The translations under genes were made by a program, and so were the position numbers. Below the pieces are notes generated by a model that was not told the origin of the DNA, searched no databases, and saw nothing but the letters and a program-made list of their open reading frames with translations. From Parahoeflea olei (GTDB lineage: Bacteria > Pseudomonadota > Alphaproteobacteria > Rhizobiales > Rhizobiaceae), in contig NZ_LQZT01000034.1 in the NCBI RefSeq assembly GCF_001703635.1, positions 331,582-395,581 of the forward strand: a DNA stretch of 64,000 nucleotides, given 5' to 3'. Within the stretch, counting starts at the first letter, position 1, and each line of letters opens with the position of its first letter. Positions 1-9,320 of the stretch are shown here, piece after piece.

Positions 1-75
1 GCCTCGCTCGACAATCTCGGCAAGGGCGCATCCGGCGCCGCGGTGCAGAACCTCAACCTGATGATCGGCGGCTGA
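1..75 (+). CDS. argC: N-acetyl-gamma-glutamyl-phosphate reductase, C-terminal end only
   Basis: The window opens inside a gene; only the last 24 codons and a TGA stop at 73-75 are present. The visible tail (DNLGKGASGAAVQNLNLM, then IGG) matches the conserved C-terminus of ArgC, the NADPH-dependent reductase of arginine biosynthesis that turns N-acetylglutamyl phosphate into the semialdehyde. The GKGASGAAVQN stretch is the recognisable part. In rhizobia argC commonly lies next to the heme A synthase gene, which follows here, so context supports the call. The start and catalytic cysteine lie outside the window. Confidence 0.85.
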   Translation, partial: ASLDNLGKGASGAAVQNLNLMIGG

Positions 76-243
76 GCCCCAGGTCCGACGCCACGCGCCC
101 TGTCCGCATGATTGATGCCGGGCCGAATGTCGGCGCGGCCCGGTGCAGTGTGCGCCAGTTCGGACGCGTGGGAGGCGCACCCGGCTCCGGCGCCCCGAAA
201 CGGGTTCGTTGCACAAGGCCGAGCCTGTCCGGGGCGGGATGGC

Positions 244-531
244 TCAGTGGCCGCGTTCGTACCGCTCGACGAGATCGTCGAAGTCGCTGTCCTCGTAATA
301 GCGGACCTCGCGGATGATGCGCAGCGTCGGCTTGAGCGCGAAACAGACCGAGCCCACGAGAAAGCACCAGGTGCCCGGCGTCTGCCAGGCCTCCGAAAAG
401 AACATCACCGACCCGATCACGAACAGGGCCGCGGCCATGACATCGACCATGGTGTAGGCCAGCTCGAAGCGCGCATAGGCCTTGGGGTCTGCGCGGTAGC
501 GCCGGCGTGTCGAGGGCTTGAAAAGGGCCAT
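244..531 (-). CDS. YrhK-domain small membrane protein
   Basis: A 95-residue protein with a charged N-terminus (about residues 1-22) and two hydrophobic segments, about 27-48 (VDVMAAALFVIGSVMFF) and 52-68, followed by a polar, acidic C-terminal tail. The pattern of a first TM helix, a short loop with ETxGTW-like sequence (here EAWQTPGTW) and a second helix ending in FLVGSVCFALKPTLR fits the YrhK-like domain family. The function is unknown; YrhK domains are predicted integral membrane modules. It lies 52 bp downstream of ctaA on the same strand and may be cotranscribed with it. Confidence 0.72.
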   Translation of the reverse strand: MALFKPSTRRRYRADPKAYARFELAYTMVDVMAAALFVIGSVMFFSEAWQTPGTWCFLVGSVCFALKPTLRIIREVRYYEDSDFDDLVERYERGH

Positions 532-583
532 GTGCGGTCTCCCGTGTTGCGTTGCGGCGGCCGGGGACGGGATGCCCCCCTGG

Positions 584-1735
584 TCAATGCCCGACGCGGA
601 CTTCGGTTTCCATCGGATAGGCGCCGTGGAAGCCGCGCCAGTGGGCGACGGCGAAGCCGAGCACGACCACGGCCCAGCCCTGATGCGCGAGCGCCAGGCT
701 GAACGGCACCTGGGTCAGGATCACGCTGATGCCGATCAGCGCCTGCACCGCGACGAGACAGAACAGCACCACCGCGCGGCGGCTGTGGGTCGTGCCCTGT
801 CCGCGCGCGAGCGCAGCCAGCATGTGCCAGAGCGTGAGCGCGAACAGCAGATAACCGCCCATCCGGTGCACGAACTGCACGGTCAGGGCGTTTTCGAAGA
901 AATTGCGCCAGGCCGGCACGATTTCGATGAGGCCGTCGGGCACCAGCGCACCGTTCATCAGCGGCCAGGTGCTGGAGGCCAGCCCGGCATCGAGCCCGGC
1001 CACCAGGCCGCCCAGATAGATCTGCACCAGCACGAGAAGCGCCAGCACCCCTGCCCCGCGCCGGAGGCCGTCGCTCGGCACCGGATCGGGCGAATGCGGT
1101 GCAAGGCCCCGCATCACCCAGACGATCGCCGCGAAGATCAGGCAGGCGAGCGTGAGATGGGTGGCGAGCCGGTACTGGCTGACATCGACCCGGTCGACCA
1201 GCCCGGAAGCGACCATCCACCAGCCCACGGCCCCCTGCAGTCCGCCCAGAACCAGAAGTCCGAACAGCGGCCAGCGCAGGCGCTTTTCGATGCGCCCGGT
1301 GACCAGGAAGAAGACGAAGGGAAGCGCAAACAGCACGCCGACGGTGCGCGCCAGGAACCGGTGCGCCCATTCCCACCAATAGATGCGCTTGAAGGCGTCG
1401 AGGCTCATGCCCTTGTTGATCAGCTGATATTCCGGGATCTGGCGGTAGAGTTCGAGCTCCTCCTGCCATTCCGCTTCGCTCAGCGGCGGGATCACGCCGT
1501 GGATCGGCTTCCATTCGGTGATCGACAGGCCCGAGTCGGTCAGGCGCGTGGCGCCGCCGACCAGCACCAGCGCGAAGATCGCCACGAGCACCGCTCCCAG
1601 CCAGATGCGCTGGGCCAGGCGGTTGGCGCGCACGCGCCGTTCCGCCGCGAGCACGGAAGCGGTCTTGCGGGCTTCACGGAGACCGGCGCCGGAAGCCTCG
1701 GCTTCGGCAAGCGGCAGAACTGAATTCGTCGTCAT
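584..1735 (-). CDS. ctaA: heme A synthase (COX15/CtaA family)
   Basis: A 383-residue polytopic protein with about eight predicted TM helices. It converts heme O to heme A for aa3-type cytochrome oxidase in the inner membrane. Signatures: GGATRLTDSGLSITEWKP after TM1, WEWAHRFLAR, ATHLTLA, VQFVHRMGGY and LAHQGW; these four histidines are the expected heme-binding residues of the two four-helix halves. The ATG at 1735 (MTTNSVLP) has an upstream GAGGGA about 10 nt away; an in-frame ATG at 1768 with AAGGGG upstream would add 11 residues and cannot be excluded. The argC/ctaA/DUF2842 grouping is typical of rhizobia. Confidence 0.95.
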   Translation of the reverse strand: MTTNSVLPLAEAEASGAGLREARKTASVLAAERRVRANRLAQRIWLGAVLVAIFALVLVGGATRLTDSGLSITEWKPIHGVIPPLSEAEWQEELELYRQIPEYQLINKGMSLDAFKRIYWWEWAHRFLARTVGVLFALPFVFFLVTGRIEKRLRWPLFGLLVLGGLQGAVGWWMVASGLVDRVDVSQYRLATHLTLACLIFAAIVWVMRGLAPHSPDPVPSDGLRRGAGVLALLVLVQIYLGGLVAGLDAGLASSTWPLMNGALVPDGLIEIVPAWRNFFENALTVQFVHRMGGYLLFALTLWHMLAALARGQGTTHSRRAVVLFCLVAVQALIGISVILTQVPFSLALAHQGWAVVVLGFAVAHWRGFHGAYPMETEVRVGH

Positions 1736-1897
1736 CGTCAGTGGGTTCCCTCGAACTTTGCGAGACATGTGCACCACCCCTTCTGGCAAGGCAAGCCCTT
1801 TGCGGCATGCCGTCGCGGCAGACGCGATCGCCCGCTCAAGCCTTGCATTCAGCGGCAGAGGCGCTATTGAGGAGGCAACCCTGAAAGAAGCCTCGTC

Positions 1898-2116
1898 ATG
1901 CCTGTCCGCCTCAGAAAGTTCATCGGAACCCTGATCATCATCGTGCTGGTGGTGGTCTATGCGCTGGTGGCCAATACGATCGCCACCTACAAGCTGGCCG
2001 AGTCGCAGTGGTACGTGCACTTGGCCTATTTCCTGTTCACCGGCCTGCTCTGGATCGTGCCGGCAATGCTCGTCATCCGCTGGATGGAAGGCCCGCCGCG
2101 CCCGAAACAGCGCTGA
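1898..2116 (+). CDS. DUF2842 two-helix membrane protein
   Basis: A 72-residue protein divergent from ctaA. Two hydrophobic helices (about 9-28, IGTLIIIVLVVVYALVANTI, and 41-62, LAYFLFTGLLWIVPAMLVIRWM) are separated by a short loop with Tyr and His, and the C-terminus ends in basic/proline residues. Size, the MPxRLRKxIGT start and the GLLWIxPAM motif match the DUF2842 family, found almost only in Alphaproteobacteria next to cytochrome-oxidase assembly genes. The molecular function is unknown; a link to oxidase biogenesis is inferred from context only. The start has only a weak Shine-Dalgarno (GAAAGAAG). Confidence 0.85.
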   Translation: MPVRLRKFIGTLIIIVLVVVYALVANTIATYKLAESQWYVHLAYFLFTGLLWIVPAMLVIRWMEGPPRPKQR

Positions 2117-2274
2117 ACCGGGGCGCCGCGCGGCAGCGCGACAGCGCCGATCTTCATTCCGCATTAACCCAAGCCCCGGCTTTTTGCCGCGGTCGACACG
2201 CGCTTTACCGAAATTTTGCGGGAGCGCGCCCATGCTCTGCGCCAGAGTCCCGAGATTTTGCGAGCGTTGGAACC

Positions 2275-3507
2275 ATGGCGAGCACACACGAGATCGACGC
2301 ACCGATCGCCCGGACGGCCGCCGGATCGCGCGCGGGTGCGCGTGCAGGCCTTCTGACGGCGCGTCTTTCGGCCGACATCGATGCCGCGGGCGCCCTGTGG
2401 CAGCGGCTCGAAGCCGAGCCGGCGATGAGTTTCCACCAGAGCCGCGCCTGGGTCGAGGCCTGGGCCAGGACCTCCTCCGGCCCCATCTCGATCGTCACGC
2501 TCGACCAGGACGGCGTACCCTTCGCGCTGCTGCCGCTTGAGATCGCCCGCATCGGCGGCCTGCGGATCGCGCGCTTTGCCGGCACCGCCTATTCGAACGA
2601 AAACACCGGGCTGATCGATCTCGCGACTGCCGCATCGGTCGCGCCGGTGCCGGCAGGCACGCTTGCCGCGGCCCTGGTCCGCGCCGGGCTTGCCGCCGAC
2701 ATCGTGCTGTTCGACAAGATGACGCCCGAGGGGGCCGCCCGGCCACCGTTTTCGGCGCTGTCGCGCGTGATCCACCAGAACCCGAGTTTCCAGCTGCCGC
2801 TGTTTGCGGATTTCACGCAGGTGCTCGCCCAGATCAACGCCAAGCGGCGGCGCAAGAAATTCCGCGTCTCCGAGCGCCGGCTCGAGGCCATCGGCGGCTA
2901 CCGGCATCTGATCGGCGAGGACGATGCCCAGGCGCTGCGCCTGCTCAACGTGTTCCTGGCGCAAAAGCCGGTGCGGCTTGCCTCGCAGGGCCTGCCCAAT
3001 GTGTTCTCAAGCCCCGGCGTGCGCGCGTTTCTCACCGAACTTGCCACGACGCGGACCGATGAAGGCCATCGCGCGCTCGAGCTGCACGGGATCGAGCTTG
3101 CCGGCGGCGAACACGAGGGCGAGATCATCGCGGTTGCCGGGCTCACCCTCAAGCACCGGCACGTCACCTGTCAGTTCGGCTCGATTGACGAGACCATCGT
3201 CCCCGACGCGAGCGCCGGCGAGCTTCTGTTCTTCCGGATGATCGAGCGGGCCTCGGCGGCAGGCCACGCGGTGTTCGATTTCGGCGTCGGCGACCAGCTC
3301 TACAAGCGCTCCTGGTGCCCCTGCCGGACGGAACTCGTGGATTGCTATGCGCCGCTCACGTTCAAGGGCCGGCTGGCGGCACCGCTGATCGCGGCGGCAA
3401 TCGGCGCCAAGCGCGCGATCAAGACCTCCCCGGCACTGCACGCGGTCGCGGCGCGGCTGCGGGCGCTGACGGTAAGAAAACCCGCGAGCGCACCCGAAAC
3501 GGACTGA
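2275..3507 (+). CDS. GNAT acyltransferase, CelD/BcsL type (polysaccharide modification)
   Basis: A 410-residue soluble protein of the COG5653-like GNAT group named after CelD/BcsL of cellulose loci. Typical features are FHQSRAWVEAWA near the N-terminus (about 47-60), a basic RRRKKFR patch in the middle (about 200), and a C-terminal acyl-CoA fold ending in VFDFGVGDQLYKRSWC. Members are thought to acylate extracellular polysaccharides or their precursors. It lies beside the exopolysaccharide genes, convergent with the chain-length gene and separated from it by 67 bp. Start chosen at ATG 2275; upstream in-frame sequence has no family similarity. The donor and acceptor substrates cannot be read from sequence. 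Confidence 0.82.
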   Translation: MASTHEIDAPIARTAAGSRAGARAGLLTARLSADIDAAGALWQRLEAEPAMSFHQSRAWVEAWARTSSGPISIVTLDQDGVPFALLPLEIARIGGLRIARFAGTAYSNENTGLIDLATAASVAPVPAGTLAAALVRAGLAADIVLFDKMTPEGAARPPFSALSRVIHQNPSFQLPLFADFTQVLAQINAKRRRKKFRVSERRLEAIGGYRHLIGEDDAQALRLLNVFLAQKPVRLASQGLPNVFSSPGVRAFLTELATTRTDEGHRALELHGIELAGGEHEGEIIAVAGLTLKHRHVTCQFGSIDETIVPDASAGELLFFRMIERASAAGHAVFDFGVGDQLYKRSWCPCRTELVDCYAPLTFKGRLAAPLIAAAIGAKRAIKTSPALHAVAARLRALTVRKPASAPETD

Positions 3508-3574
3508 CCCGGAAAAATAGTCGCCCCGACCGGCCGGCGATGCACGGCGCAGGGGCTTGCCCGGTCCGCGCCCC

Positions 3575-5698
3575 TCAGGCGACCGAGCGGCGATGTCCTG
3601 CCGGACCGGCCGGCTCCACCGGCGTCATCAGCAACACGCCTTCGAAGCCTTGTGCGTTGAAATCGACCAGATAACGCGCCACCTCGTCCTCTTCGGAATG
3701 CAGCACCGACAGCACCACTTCGGCCCCCTCGGTGCGGGCGATGCGCGCGACCGATGCCGCGTCCGCGGCACCGCACTCGACGATCACCAGGTCATAGGCC
3801 TCCGTCAGCGCGGCGATCACCATCGGCAGCCGGTCGACCGCGCGCATGGCGCGGCGGGCATTGGCGTTGCCGTGGGGAATGACATGGGCCGGGGACAGCC
3901 GGTCGGGATGGATCGATTCGGCGATCGAGATATGGCCGCACATCAGGTCGGTCAGGCCCGGCAGCCGCATGGATTCGGCCATCAGTTCGGACGGGCAGCC
4001 GGATCCGCTCAGGTCGATCAGCAGTGTCTGGAGCCCCTCGCCCGCCACCGTGCGCGCCAGCATCACCGCGGCCGCCGATCCCTCGTCGCCTTCGGGCGAG
4101 ACGCAGACGGCAACCGGCGTGCGCGCGGAGATAAGCTGGTCGGCCACCGCCTCGACGCTGAAATCGTCGGCATCGTTTGCAATCACCGGCGCGGCGAGGG
4201 TCGGCCGTTCAGCCACAGTTTCTGCCGGCGCAGCAGGCTTTGCCGGCTCCTCGTCCACGGCACCATCGCGCATCTCGGCCGGGTCGCGGATCAGCCCGGA
4301 GGAAGGCCGCAACGCGCGGCCAGAGAACAGTTCGGCCAGCATCACCCCGATCGCCGAGAGCAGGAAAGTGGCAAGCGCCGCGACGATGATGATCGGCACG
4401 GTCTTGGGATAATAGGATTCGGAGGCCGCAACCGCGCCCGAGATCAGCCGCGCATCGGCCGGCAGCGCCTTGGGCTCCGTGCGCGAGGCGGCTTCGCGGT
4501 AGCGGCTGAGATAGGTCTCGAGAAGATCGCGCTGGGCCGCGGCTTCGCGCTCGAGCGAGCGCAGTTCCACCGCCTCCTCGCCTTCGCGGCCGGAGCCGGC
4601 CTTGAGCGCGTTCAACTGGCCCACGAGTTCCTCCTCGCGCAGCTGCGCCACGCGGGCATTGCCTTCGAGACTCGACAGCACCTTGCGGATCTCGCTCACC
4701 AGCTGGGCCTCGACATCGCTTAGCTGCGCGCGCAGCCCCTTCATGCGGGGATGGGCGTCGAGCAGCGTGGTCGACAGGTCGGCGATCTGGGCGCGGATAT
4801 TGCCCTCGCTTTCGCGCAGCCGCTGCACCACGGGCGAGCTCAGCACATCGGAAACCGCATCCACGGCCTGGCCGTTCTTGAGCGCATTGCGGACCGACTG
4901 GGCGCGCGCTTCGGAATCGGCGCGTTCCGCGCGCACGCGGCTCAGCTCGGTGGAGATGTCGGCCAGTTGCTTGGCGGCGATCGTGTCCTGCTGGTTGACC
5001 AGCAGCAGCCCCTTCTGCGAGCGGTATTCGGCGACTTTCGCTTCCGATTCACGCACTTTCTCGCGCAGCCTGGCGATTTCCGGCTCGAGCCAGGCGCTGG
5101 CATCGGTGTTGTTCTCGCGCTTGGCCTCCGACTGGGAGGCGAGATAGGCATCGACCAGCGCATTGGTCACCTGCGCGGCAAGCGCCGGGTCGCGCGAGGA
5201 AAACTCGATGCCGATCACCCGGGAACCGGGCACGGCATAGACTTCGAGTTTCTTCTTGACCTGCTTGAGCACGCGCTCTTCCGCGGGCACGTCGAGCGGG
5301 TTCTTCTTGAGCCCGAGCATGACCATGAGATCGCCGATGGCGGACGGATTGGCGGCGGGATCGAATTCCGTGCGCCCGGACAGGTCGAGTTCGCGCGCCA
5401 CGTTCTTCAACAGGTCGGTCGACTGCAGGATCTCCACCTGGCTCGTGACCGCGCGCTCGTCGAGCGCGGCATTGGCGTTCTGCGCCGCCTGTTCGCTGGT
5501 ATAGACCGGCTCGCGGGTTTCGATCAGCAACCGCGCTTCCGACTTGTAGAGCGGACTGATCATGCCGGTCGCCACGAAGGCGAGCCCCGCCGCCGCCGCG
5601 GTCAGCCCGCCGACCAGCACCCGACGTTCCCAGACGGCCTTGAGAAGCCGACCGAGATCGATATCCACATCCTGTTGCGGTGCGGGCGAGACTGACAT
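3575..5698 (-). CDS. Wzc/ExoP-like polysaccharide chain-length protein with degenerate BY-kinase domain
   Basis: A 707-residue inner-membrane protein: Wzz domain (about 12-110) with TM1 near 30-47, long coiled-coil periplasmic region (about 175-400), TM2 near 433-456, a Pro/Ala/Glu linker, and a cytoplasmic P-loop-like domain (about 515-695). This architecture belongs to bacterial tyrosine kinases that control polymer length and export. The kinase part looks inactive: the Walker A position reads SPEGDEGSAA (534-543), without the Lys of GxGKST; the A' motif LLIDLSGSG lacks the usual aspartate pair; the Walker B region is YDLVIVECG; and there is no C-terminal tyrosine cluster. It may act as a structural co-polymerase without ATP-driven phosphorylation. 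ATG at 5698; divergent from the export operon across 221 bp. Confidence 0.88.
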   Translation of the reverse strand: MSVSPAPQQDVDIDLGRLLKAVWERRVLVGGLTAAAAGLAFVATGMISPLYKSEARLLIETREPVYTSEQAAQNANAALDERAVTSQVEILQSTDLLKNVARELDLSGRTEFDPAANPSAIGDLMVMLGLKKNPLDVPAEERVLKQVKKKLEVYAVPGSRVIGIEFSSRDPALAAQVTNALVDAYLASQSEAKRENNTDASAWLEPEIARLREKVRESEAKVAEYRSQKGLLLVNQQDTIAAKQLADISTELSRVRAERADSEARAQSVRNALKNGQAVDAVSDVLSSPVVQRLRESEGNIRAQIADLSTTLLDAHPRMKGLRAQLSDVEAQLVSEIRKVLSSLEGNARVAQLREEELVGQLNALKAGSGREGEEAVELRSLEREAAAQRDLLETYLSRYREAASRTEPKALPADARLISGAVAASESYYPKTVPIIIVAALATFLLSAIGVMLAELFSGRALRPSSGLIRDPAEMRDGAVDEEPAKPAAPAETVAERPTLAAPVIANDADDFSVEAVADQLISARTPVAVCVSPEGDEGSAAAVMLARTVAGEGLQTLLIDLSGSGCPSELMAESMRLPGLTDLMCGHISIAESIHPDRLSPAHVIPHGNANARRAMRAVDRLPMVIAALTEAYDLVIVECGAADAASVARIARTEGAEVVLSVLHSEEDEVARYLVDFNAQGFEGVLLMTPVEPAGPAGHRRSVA

Positions 5699-5919
5699 GG
5701 GCGAACTCCAAACTTCTACTCGCCCGGAAGGTAAACGAACATGGTAACGCAAGGGTTAAAGCCCCGGTGACGCTTCCTTTACCATCGGCCAAGCTGCCCG
5801 ACCGGCGGTTACGGATCGGCTTTTTGCAAGAAATGTCGCGCGTTTTACCGCCCGTTAACCCTAATGGATCGATAACGGGTCTCGAATTTCGCACGTCTCG
5901 CGTGGAGAACGGAAAAAGC

Positions 5920-6519
5920 ATGAGAGCCGCCCACTCCCCCGCCAGGTCCCCGGTCAGGTCCAAGCTGACATTGCTGATGGCGGCCGCCATGACCTCGGTC
6001 ATGCTGGCGGGCTGCTCCGGCTATGCCCCGGCTCCGAAGGCCTTTCACGAGGCCGTGATGCAGCCCTACCGGGTGGATGCCGGCGACCGGCTGCGCATCA
6101 CCGTGTTCGAGCAATCGGAACTGACGGGCACCTACTCGGTCGACCAGGCCGGCTATATCTCCTTTCCGTTGATCGGCGCGGTCCCCGCCCGCGGCCGCAC
6201 CCTGCAGGAACTCGAAGGCTCCATCGCCGCGAGCCTCCGGCAGGGCTATCTGCGCGACCCCGACGTCTCCATCGAGATCGACCGCTACCGCTCCTTCTAC
6301 ATCATGGGCGAAGTCGGCCAGGCCGGACAGTATTCCTATGTCGCCGGCATGACCGTGCAGAACGCCATCGCCATTGCCGGCGGCTATTCGCCCCGGGCCT
6401 ACCAGCACAATGTCGACATCACCCGCACCATCAACGGAAAGATCCTCACCGGCCGGGTCCGCATCACCGATCCGATCCTTGCCGGCGACACGATCTATGT
6501 GCGCGAGCGGCTGTTCTAG
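5920..6519 (+). CDS. outer-membrane polysaccharide export lipoprotein (Wza/ExoF type)
   Basis: A 199-residue secreted protein. Signal peptide followed by lipobox MLAGC (Cys near residue 28), then a Poly_export domain starting YRVDAGDRLRITVFEQSELTG (about 48-115) and one SLBB-like domain (FYIMGEVGQAGQY...) to the C-terminus ending DTIYVRERLF. It is the periplasmic/outer-membrane channel subunit for capsule or exopolysaccharide export. It is short and has no C-terminal amphipathic helix like that of full-length Wza, which is common in rhizobial OPX proteins. Start ATG 5920 has GGAG 10 nt upstream. First gene of an operon with the next three genes. Confidence 0.9.
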   Translation: MRAAHSPARSPVRSKLTLLMAAAMTSVMLAGCSGYAPAPKAFHEAVMQPYRVDAGDRLRITVFEQSELTGTYSVDQAGYISFPLIGAVPARGRTLQELEGSIAASLRQGYLRDPDVSIEIDRYRSFYIMGEVGQAGQYSYVAGMTVQNAIAIAGGYSPRAYQHNVDITRTINGKILTGRVRITDPILAGDTIYVRERLF

Positions 6520-6523
6520 ACCC

Positions 6524-7705
6524 ATGGCAGAGCCGAGACCCTTGCGGATCCTTCATTGCTTCCGGTCGCCTGTTGGCGGGATCTTCCGCCATGTCCGCGA
6601 TCTCGCGGAGGAACATGCGAAGGCCGGTCACCAGGTCGGCATCCTGTGCGATTCCACCACCGGCGGGGCCTATGAGGACAGGCTGTTCGACAGCATCCGG
6701 CCGCATCTGGCGCTGGGGCTCACGCGGCTGCCGATGCGGCGCTCGCTGGGGCCTGCCGACATCGCTACCGCGATCAGAAGTTTTCGTGAAATCAAGAGCT
6801 TGCAACCGGACGTGCTGCACGGACACGGCGCCAAGGGCGGCGCCTTCGTGCGGCTGGTCGGTTCACAGCTACGGGTATCAAGGTATTGCGTTGCCCGTTT
6901 GTATTCCCCCCATGGCGGCAGCCTGCACTTCAGCGAGAAATCGCCGAGCGGCCGGGCCTATTTCGCCATCGAGCGGCTGCTCGAACGCTGGACCGACAGC
7001 CTGGTGTTCGTCTCCGACTACGAGCGGCTTGCCTATGAGAAGAAGATCGGCACGCCGCGCGCGCCCTGGCGGCTGATCCACAACGGGCTGACGGCGCCCG
7101 AATTCGAGCCGGTCGAGAACCTGCCTGGCGCCGCCGACTTCCTCTATATCGGCATGATGCGCGACCTGAAGGGGCCGGATGTCTTCATCGAGGCGCTGCG
7201 CCGCGCCGAACAGCTGGCCGGCCGGCCGATCCGGGCGGTGATGGTCGGAGACGGCGACGACAAGCCGCGCTACCAGGCGCGCCTGGACGCGCTCGGCCTG
7301 GGCGCCCGCGTGAGCATGCACGCCGCCATGCCCGCCCGCCAGGCCTTCGCGATGGCGCGCACCGTGGTGATCCCGTCGCGCGCGGAATCGATGCCCTATA
7401 TCGTGCTCGAAGCGGTGGCGGCGGCCAAGCCGGTGATTTCCACCCGGGTCGGCGGCATTCCCGAAATTCTCGGTGGCGATTTCGATGCCTTCGTCCCGCC
7501 CGCCGACAGCGAGGCGATGGCCGTGGCGATGGCGCGCGACATCATCGAGCCGGAGTGGCTCGGCCGGGCGATGCCGGATCGGGACAGTTTTCGCGGCCAG
7601 TTTTCCGCCCGCACCATGGCCGAGCGCATGGCCACGCTCTATCAGGACTGCCTGGCCCGCAAGCTGCGGGACACCGCGCCACGCATGGCGTCAAGCCTTT
7701 CTTAG
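6524..7705 (+). CDS. GT4-family glycosyltransferase
   Basis: A 393-residue cytosolic, membrane-associated glycosyltransferase of the GT-B fold. Signatures: N-terminal LRILHCFRSPVGGIFRHVRDLA, the central VLHGHGAKGG segment, and the C-terminal EX7E nucleotide-sugar motif in SRAESMPYIVLEAVAAAKP followed by TRVGGIPEIL. It should add a sugar to a lipid-linked repeat unit. The ATG at 6524 lies only 4 bp after the export lipoprotein stop, so it is probably translated from the same message. Donor sugar and linkage cannot be inferred. Confidence 0.9.
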   Translation: MAEPRPLRILHCFRSPVGGIFRHVRDLAEEHAKAGHQVGILCDSTTGGAYEDRLFDSIRPHLALGLTRLPMRRSLGPADIATAIRSFREIKSLQPDVLHGHGAKGGAFVRLVGSQLRVSRYCVARLYSPHGGSLHFSEKSPSGRAYFAIERLLERWTDSLVFVSDYERLAYEKKIGTPRAPWRLIHNGLTAPEFEPVENLPGAADFLYIGMMRDLKGPDVFIEALRRAEQLAGRPIRAVMVGDGDDKPRYQARLDALGLGARVSMHAAMPARQAFAMARTVVIPSRAESMPYIVLEAVAAAKPVISTRVGGIPEILGGDFDAFVPPADSEAMAVAMARDIIEPEWLGRAMPDRDSFRGQFSARTMAERMATLYQDCLARKLRDTAPRMASSLS

Positions 7706-7754
7706 GGTGCATGTGCTATCCCCCGGAGCCAGAGTTTCCGGGGAGGTATCGACC

Positions 7755-9320
7755 GTGAACAAGATCGACCGCGAAAGCGCCTTCAGTCCCGAGGCCGTCC
7801 GCAAGGCCCTGAGCGAGATGGATGTCAAGCCGACGCTGAAGCGCCCCGACGGCGAACTCAGCGTCGAGCTGAGCCGTCTCGCGCAACAGACCGCCAATCG
7901 CCTCTCGGAAGAAAACCTCTCCCCCACCATGATCATCGGCACGCTGCGGCTCGTCGAATTCGCGCTGCTCTCGCTGATCGGCTTCCTGGTCTACGAACTC
8001 TATGTCGGCATGAGCTGGGACGCGACGCTTCTGTACTACGCGCCGGCGATCGTCATCGGCTCGGCGCTCGCCGTGCTTCTGATCCAGATCTCCGACGGCT
8101 ATCAGGTGCCCGCCGTCAGAAGCGTGCTCAAGACCCTGCCACGGGTGCTCACGGCCTGGGCCGTCGCCTTCGCGCTGATCGCGCTCGGCGCCTTCTTCCT
8201 GCAATCGGGCCTGGCCTTCTCGCGGTTCTGGTTCGTGGCCTGGTTCCTGTCGGGCGCGTTCGCGCTCACGGTCGAGCGCAACATCGTCGCCTACGGCATC
8301 CGCCGCTGGGCGCGCAACGGGGTGATGGAACGCCGCGCGGTGATCGTCGGCGGAGGCGAGATCGCCAAGAACCTGATCCGCTCGATCGAGCAGGACCCGA
8401 ACAACGACATCCGCATCTGCGGCATCTTCGACGACCGCAACGAGCGCCGGTCGCCGGCGGTGGTGGCGGGCTATCCGAAGCTCGGCAATGTCGATGCGCT
8501 GGTGAGCTTCGCGCGCATGGCCCGGATCGACATGCTGATCATCGCCCTGCCGCTGAACGCGGAACTGCGCGTGCTCGAACTGTTGAAGAAGCTCTGGATC
8601 CTGCCACTCGACATTCGCCTGGCGGCCCATGCCAACAAGCTGCGCTTCCGCCCGCGCGCCTATTCCTATATCGGCGCGGTGCCGATGCTCGACATTTTCG
8701 ACCGGCCCATCACCGACTGGGATTCGGTCGCCAAGCGGATCTTCGACGTCAGCTTCTCGCTCCTCGCGATCGCGCTGCTCTGGCCGGTGATGCTCGCGAC
8801 CGCGATCGCCATCAAGCTCGATTCCAAGGGCCCGGTGCTGTTCAAGCAGAAGCGCCACGGCTTCAACAACGAGGTGATCGAGGTCTTCAAGTTCCGCTCG
8901 ATGTTCACCGACCAGTGCGATCCGGCCGCCCGCGTGCTCGTCACCAAGGGCGATCCGCGCGTGACCAAGGTCGGCCGGTTCATCCGCAAGACCTCGATCG
9001 ACGAGTTGCCGCAGTTCTTCAACGTGCTCCGCGGCGATCTCTCGCTCGTGGGACCGCGGCCGCATGCGGTGGTCGCCCAGGCCCAGGACCGGCTGTTCGC
9101 CGAAGTCGTCGACGGCTATTTCGCCCGCCACCGCGTCAAGCCCGGCGTGACCGGCTGGGCGCAGATCAACGGCTGGCGCGGCGAAATCGACAATGACGAG
9201 AAGATCAAGCAGCGCACCGCCTGCGATCTCTATTACATCGAGAACTGGTCGCTGCTGTTCGACCTCAAGATCCTGTTCCTCACGCCGATCCGGCTCCTGA
9301 ACACGGACAACGCCTATTGA
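7755..9320 (+). CDS. undecaprenyl-phosphate sugar-1-phosphate transferase (WcaJ/ExoY type)
   Basis: A 521-residue polyisoprenyl-phosphate hexose-1-phosphate transferase that starts repeat-unit synthesis on undecaprenyl phosphate. It has four or five N-terminal TM helices (about 55-180), a Rossmann-like CoA_binding_3 region (RRAVIVGGGEIAKNLIRSIE), a further membrane helix near 335-355, and the catalytic core KQKRHGFNNEVIEVFKFRSM ... RKTSIDELPQFFNVLRGDLS plus LVGPRPHA. Length matches the WcaJ group. Start chosen as GTG 7755 because GGGAGG lies 8 nt upstream; the nearest ATG (7819) would lose part of the N-terminus. The next gene overlaps its stop codon. Confidence 0.92.
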   Translation: MNKIDRESAFSPEAVRKALSEMDVKPTLKRPDGELSVELSRLAQQTANRLSEENLSPTMIIGTLRLVEFALLSLIGFLVYELYVGMSWDATLLYYAPAIVIGSALAVLLIQISDGYQVPAVRSVLKTLPRVLTAWAVAFALIALGAFFLQSGLAFSRFWFVAWFLSGAFALTVERNIVAYGIRRWARNGVMERRAVIVGGGEIAKNLIRSIEQDPNNDIRICGIFDDRNERRSPAVVAGYPKLGNVDALVSFARMARIDMLIIALPLNAELRVLELLKKLWILPLDIRLAAHANKLRFRPRAYSYIGAVPMLDIFDRPITDWDSVAKRIFDVSFSLLAIALLWPVMLATAIAIKLDSKGPVLFKQKRHGFNNEVIEVFKFRSMFTDQCDPAARVLVTKGDPRVTKVGRFIRKTSIDELPQFFNVLRGDLSLVGPRPHAVVAQAQDRLFAEVVDGYFARHRVKPGVTGWAQINGWRGEIDNDEKIKQRTACDLYYIENWSLLFDLKILFLTPIRLLNTDNAY

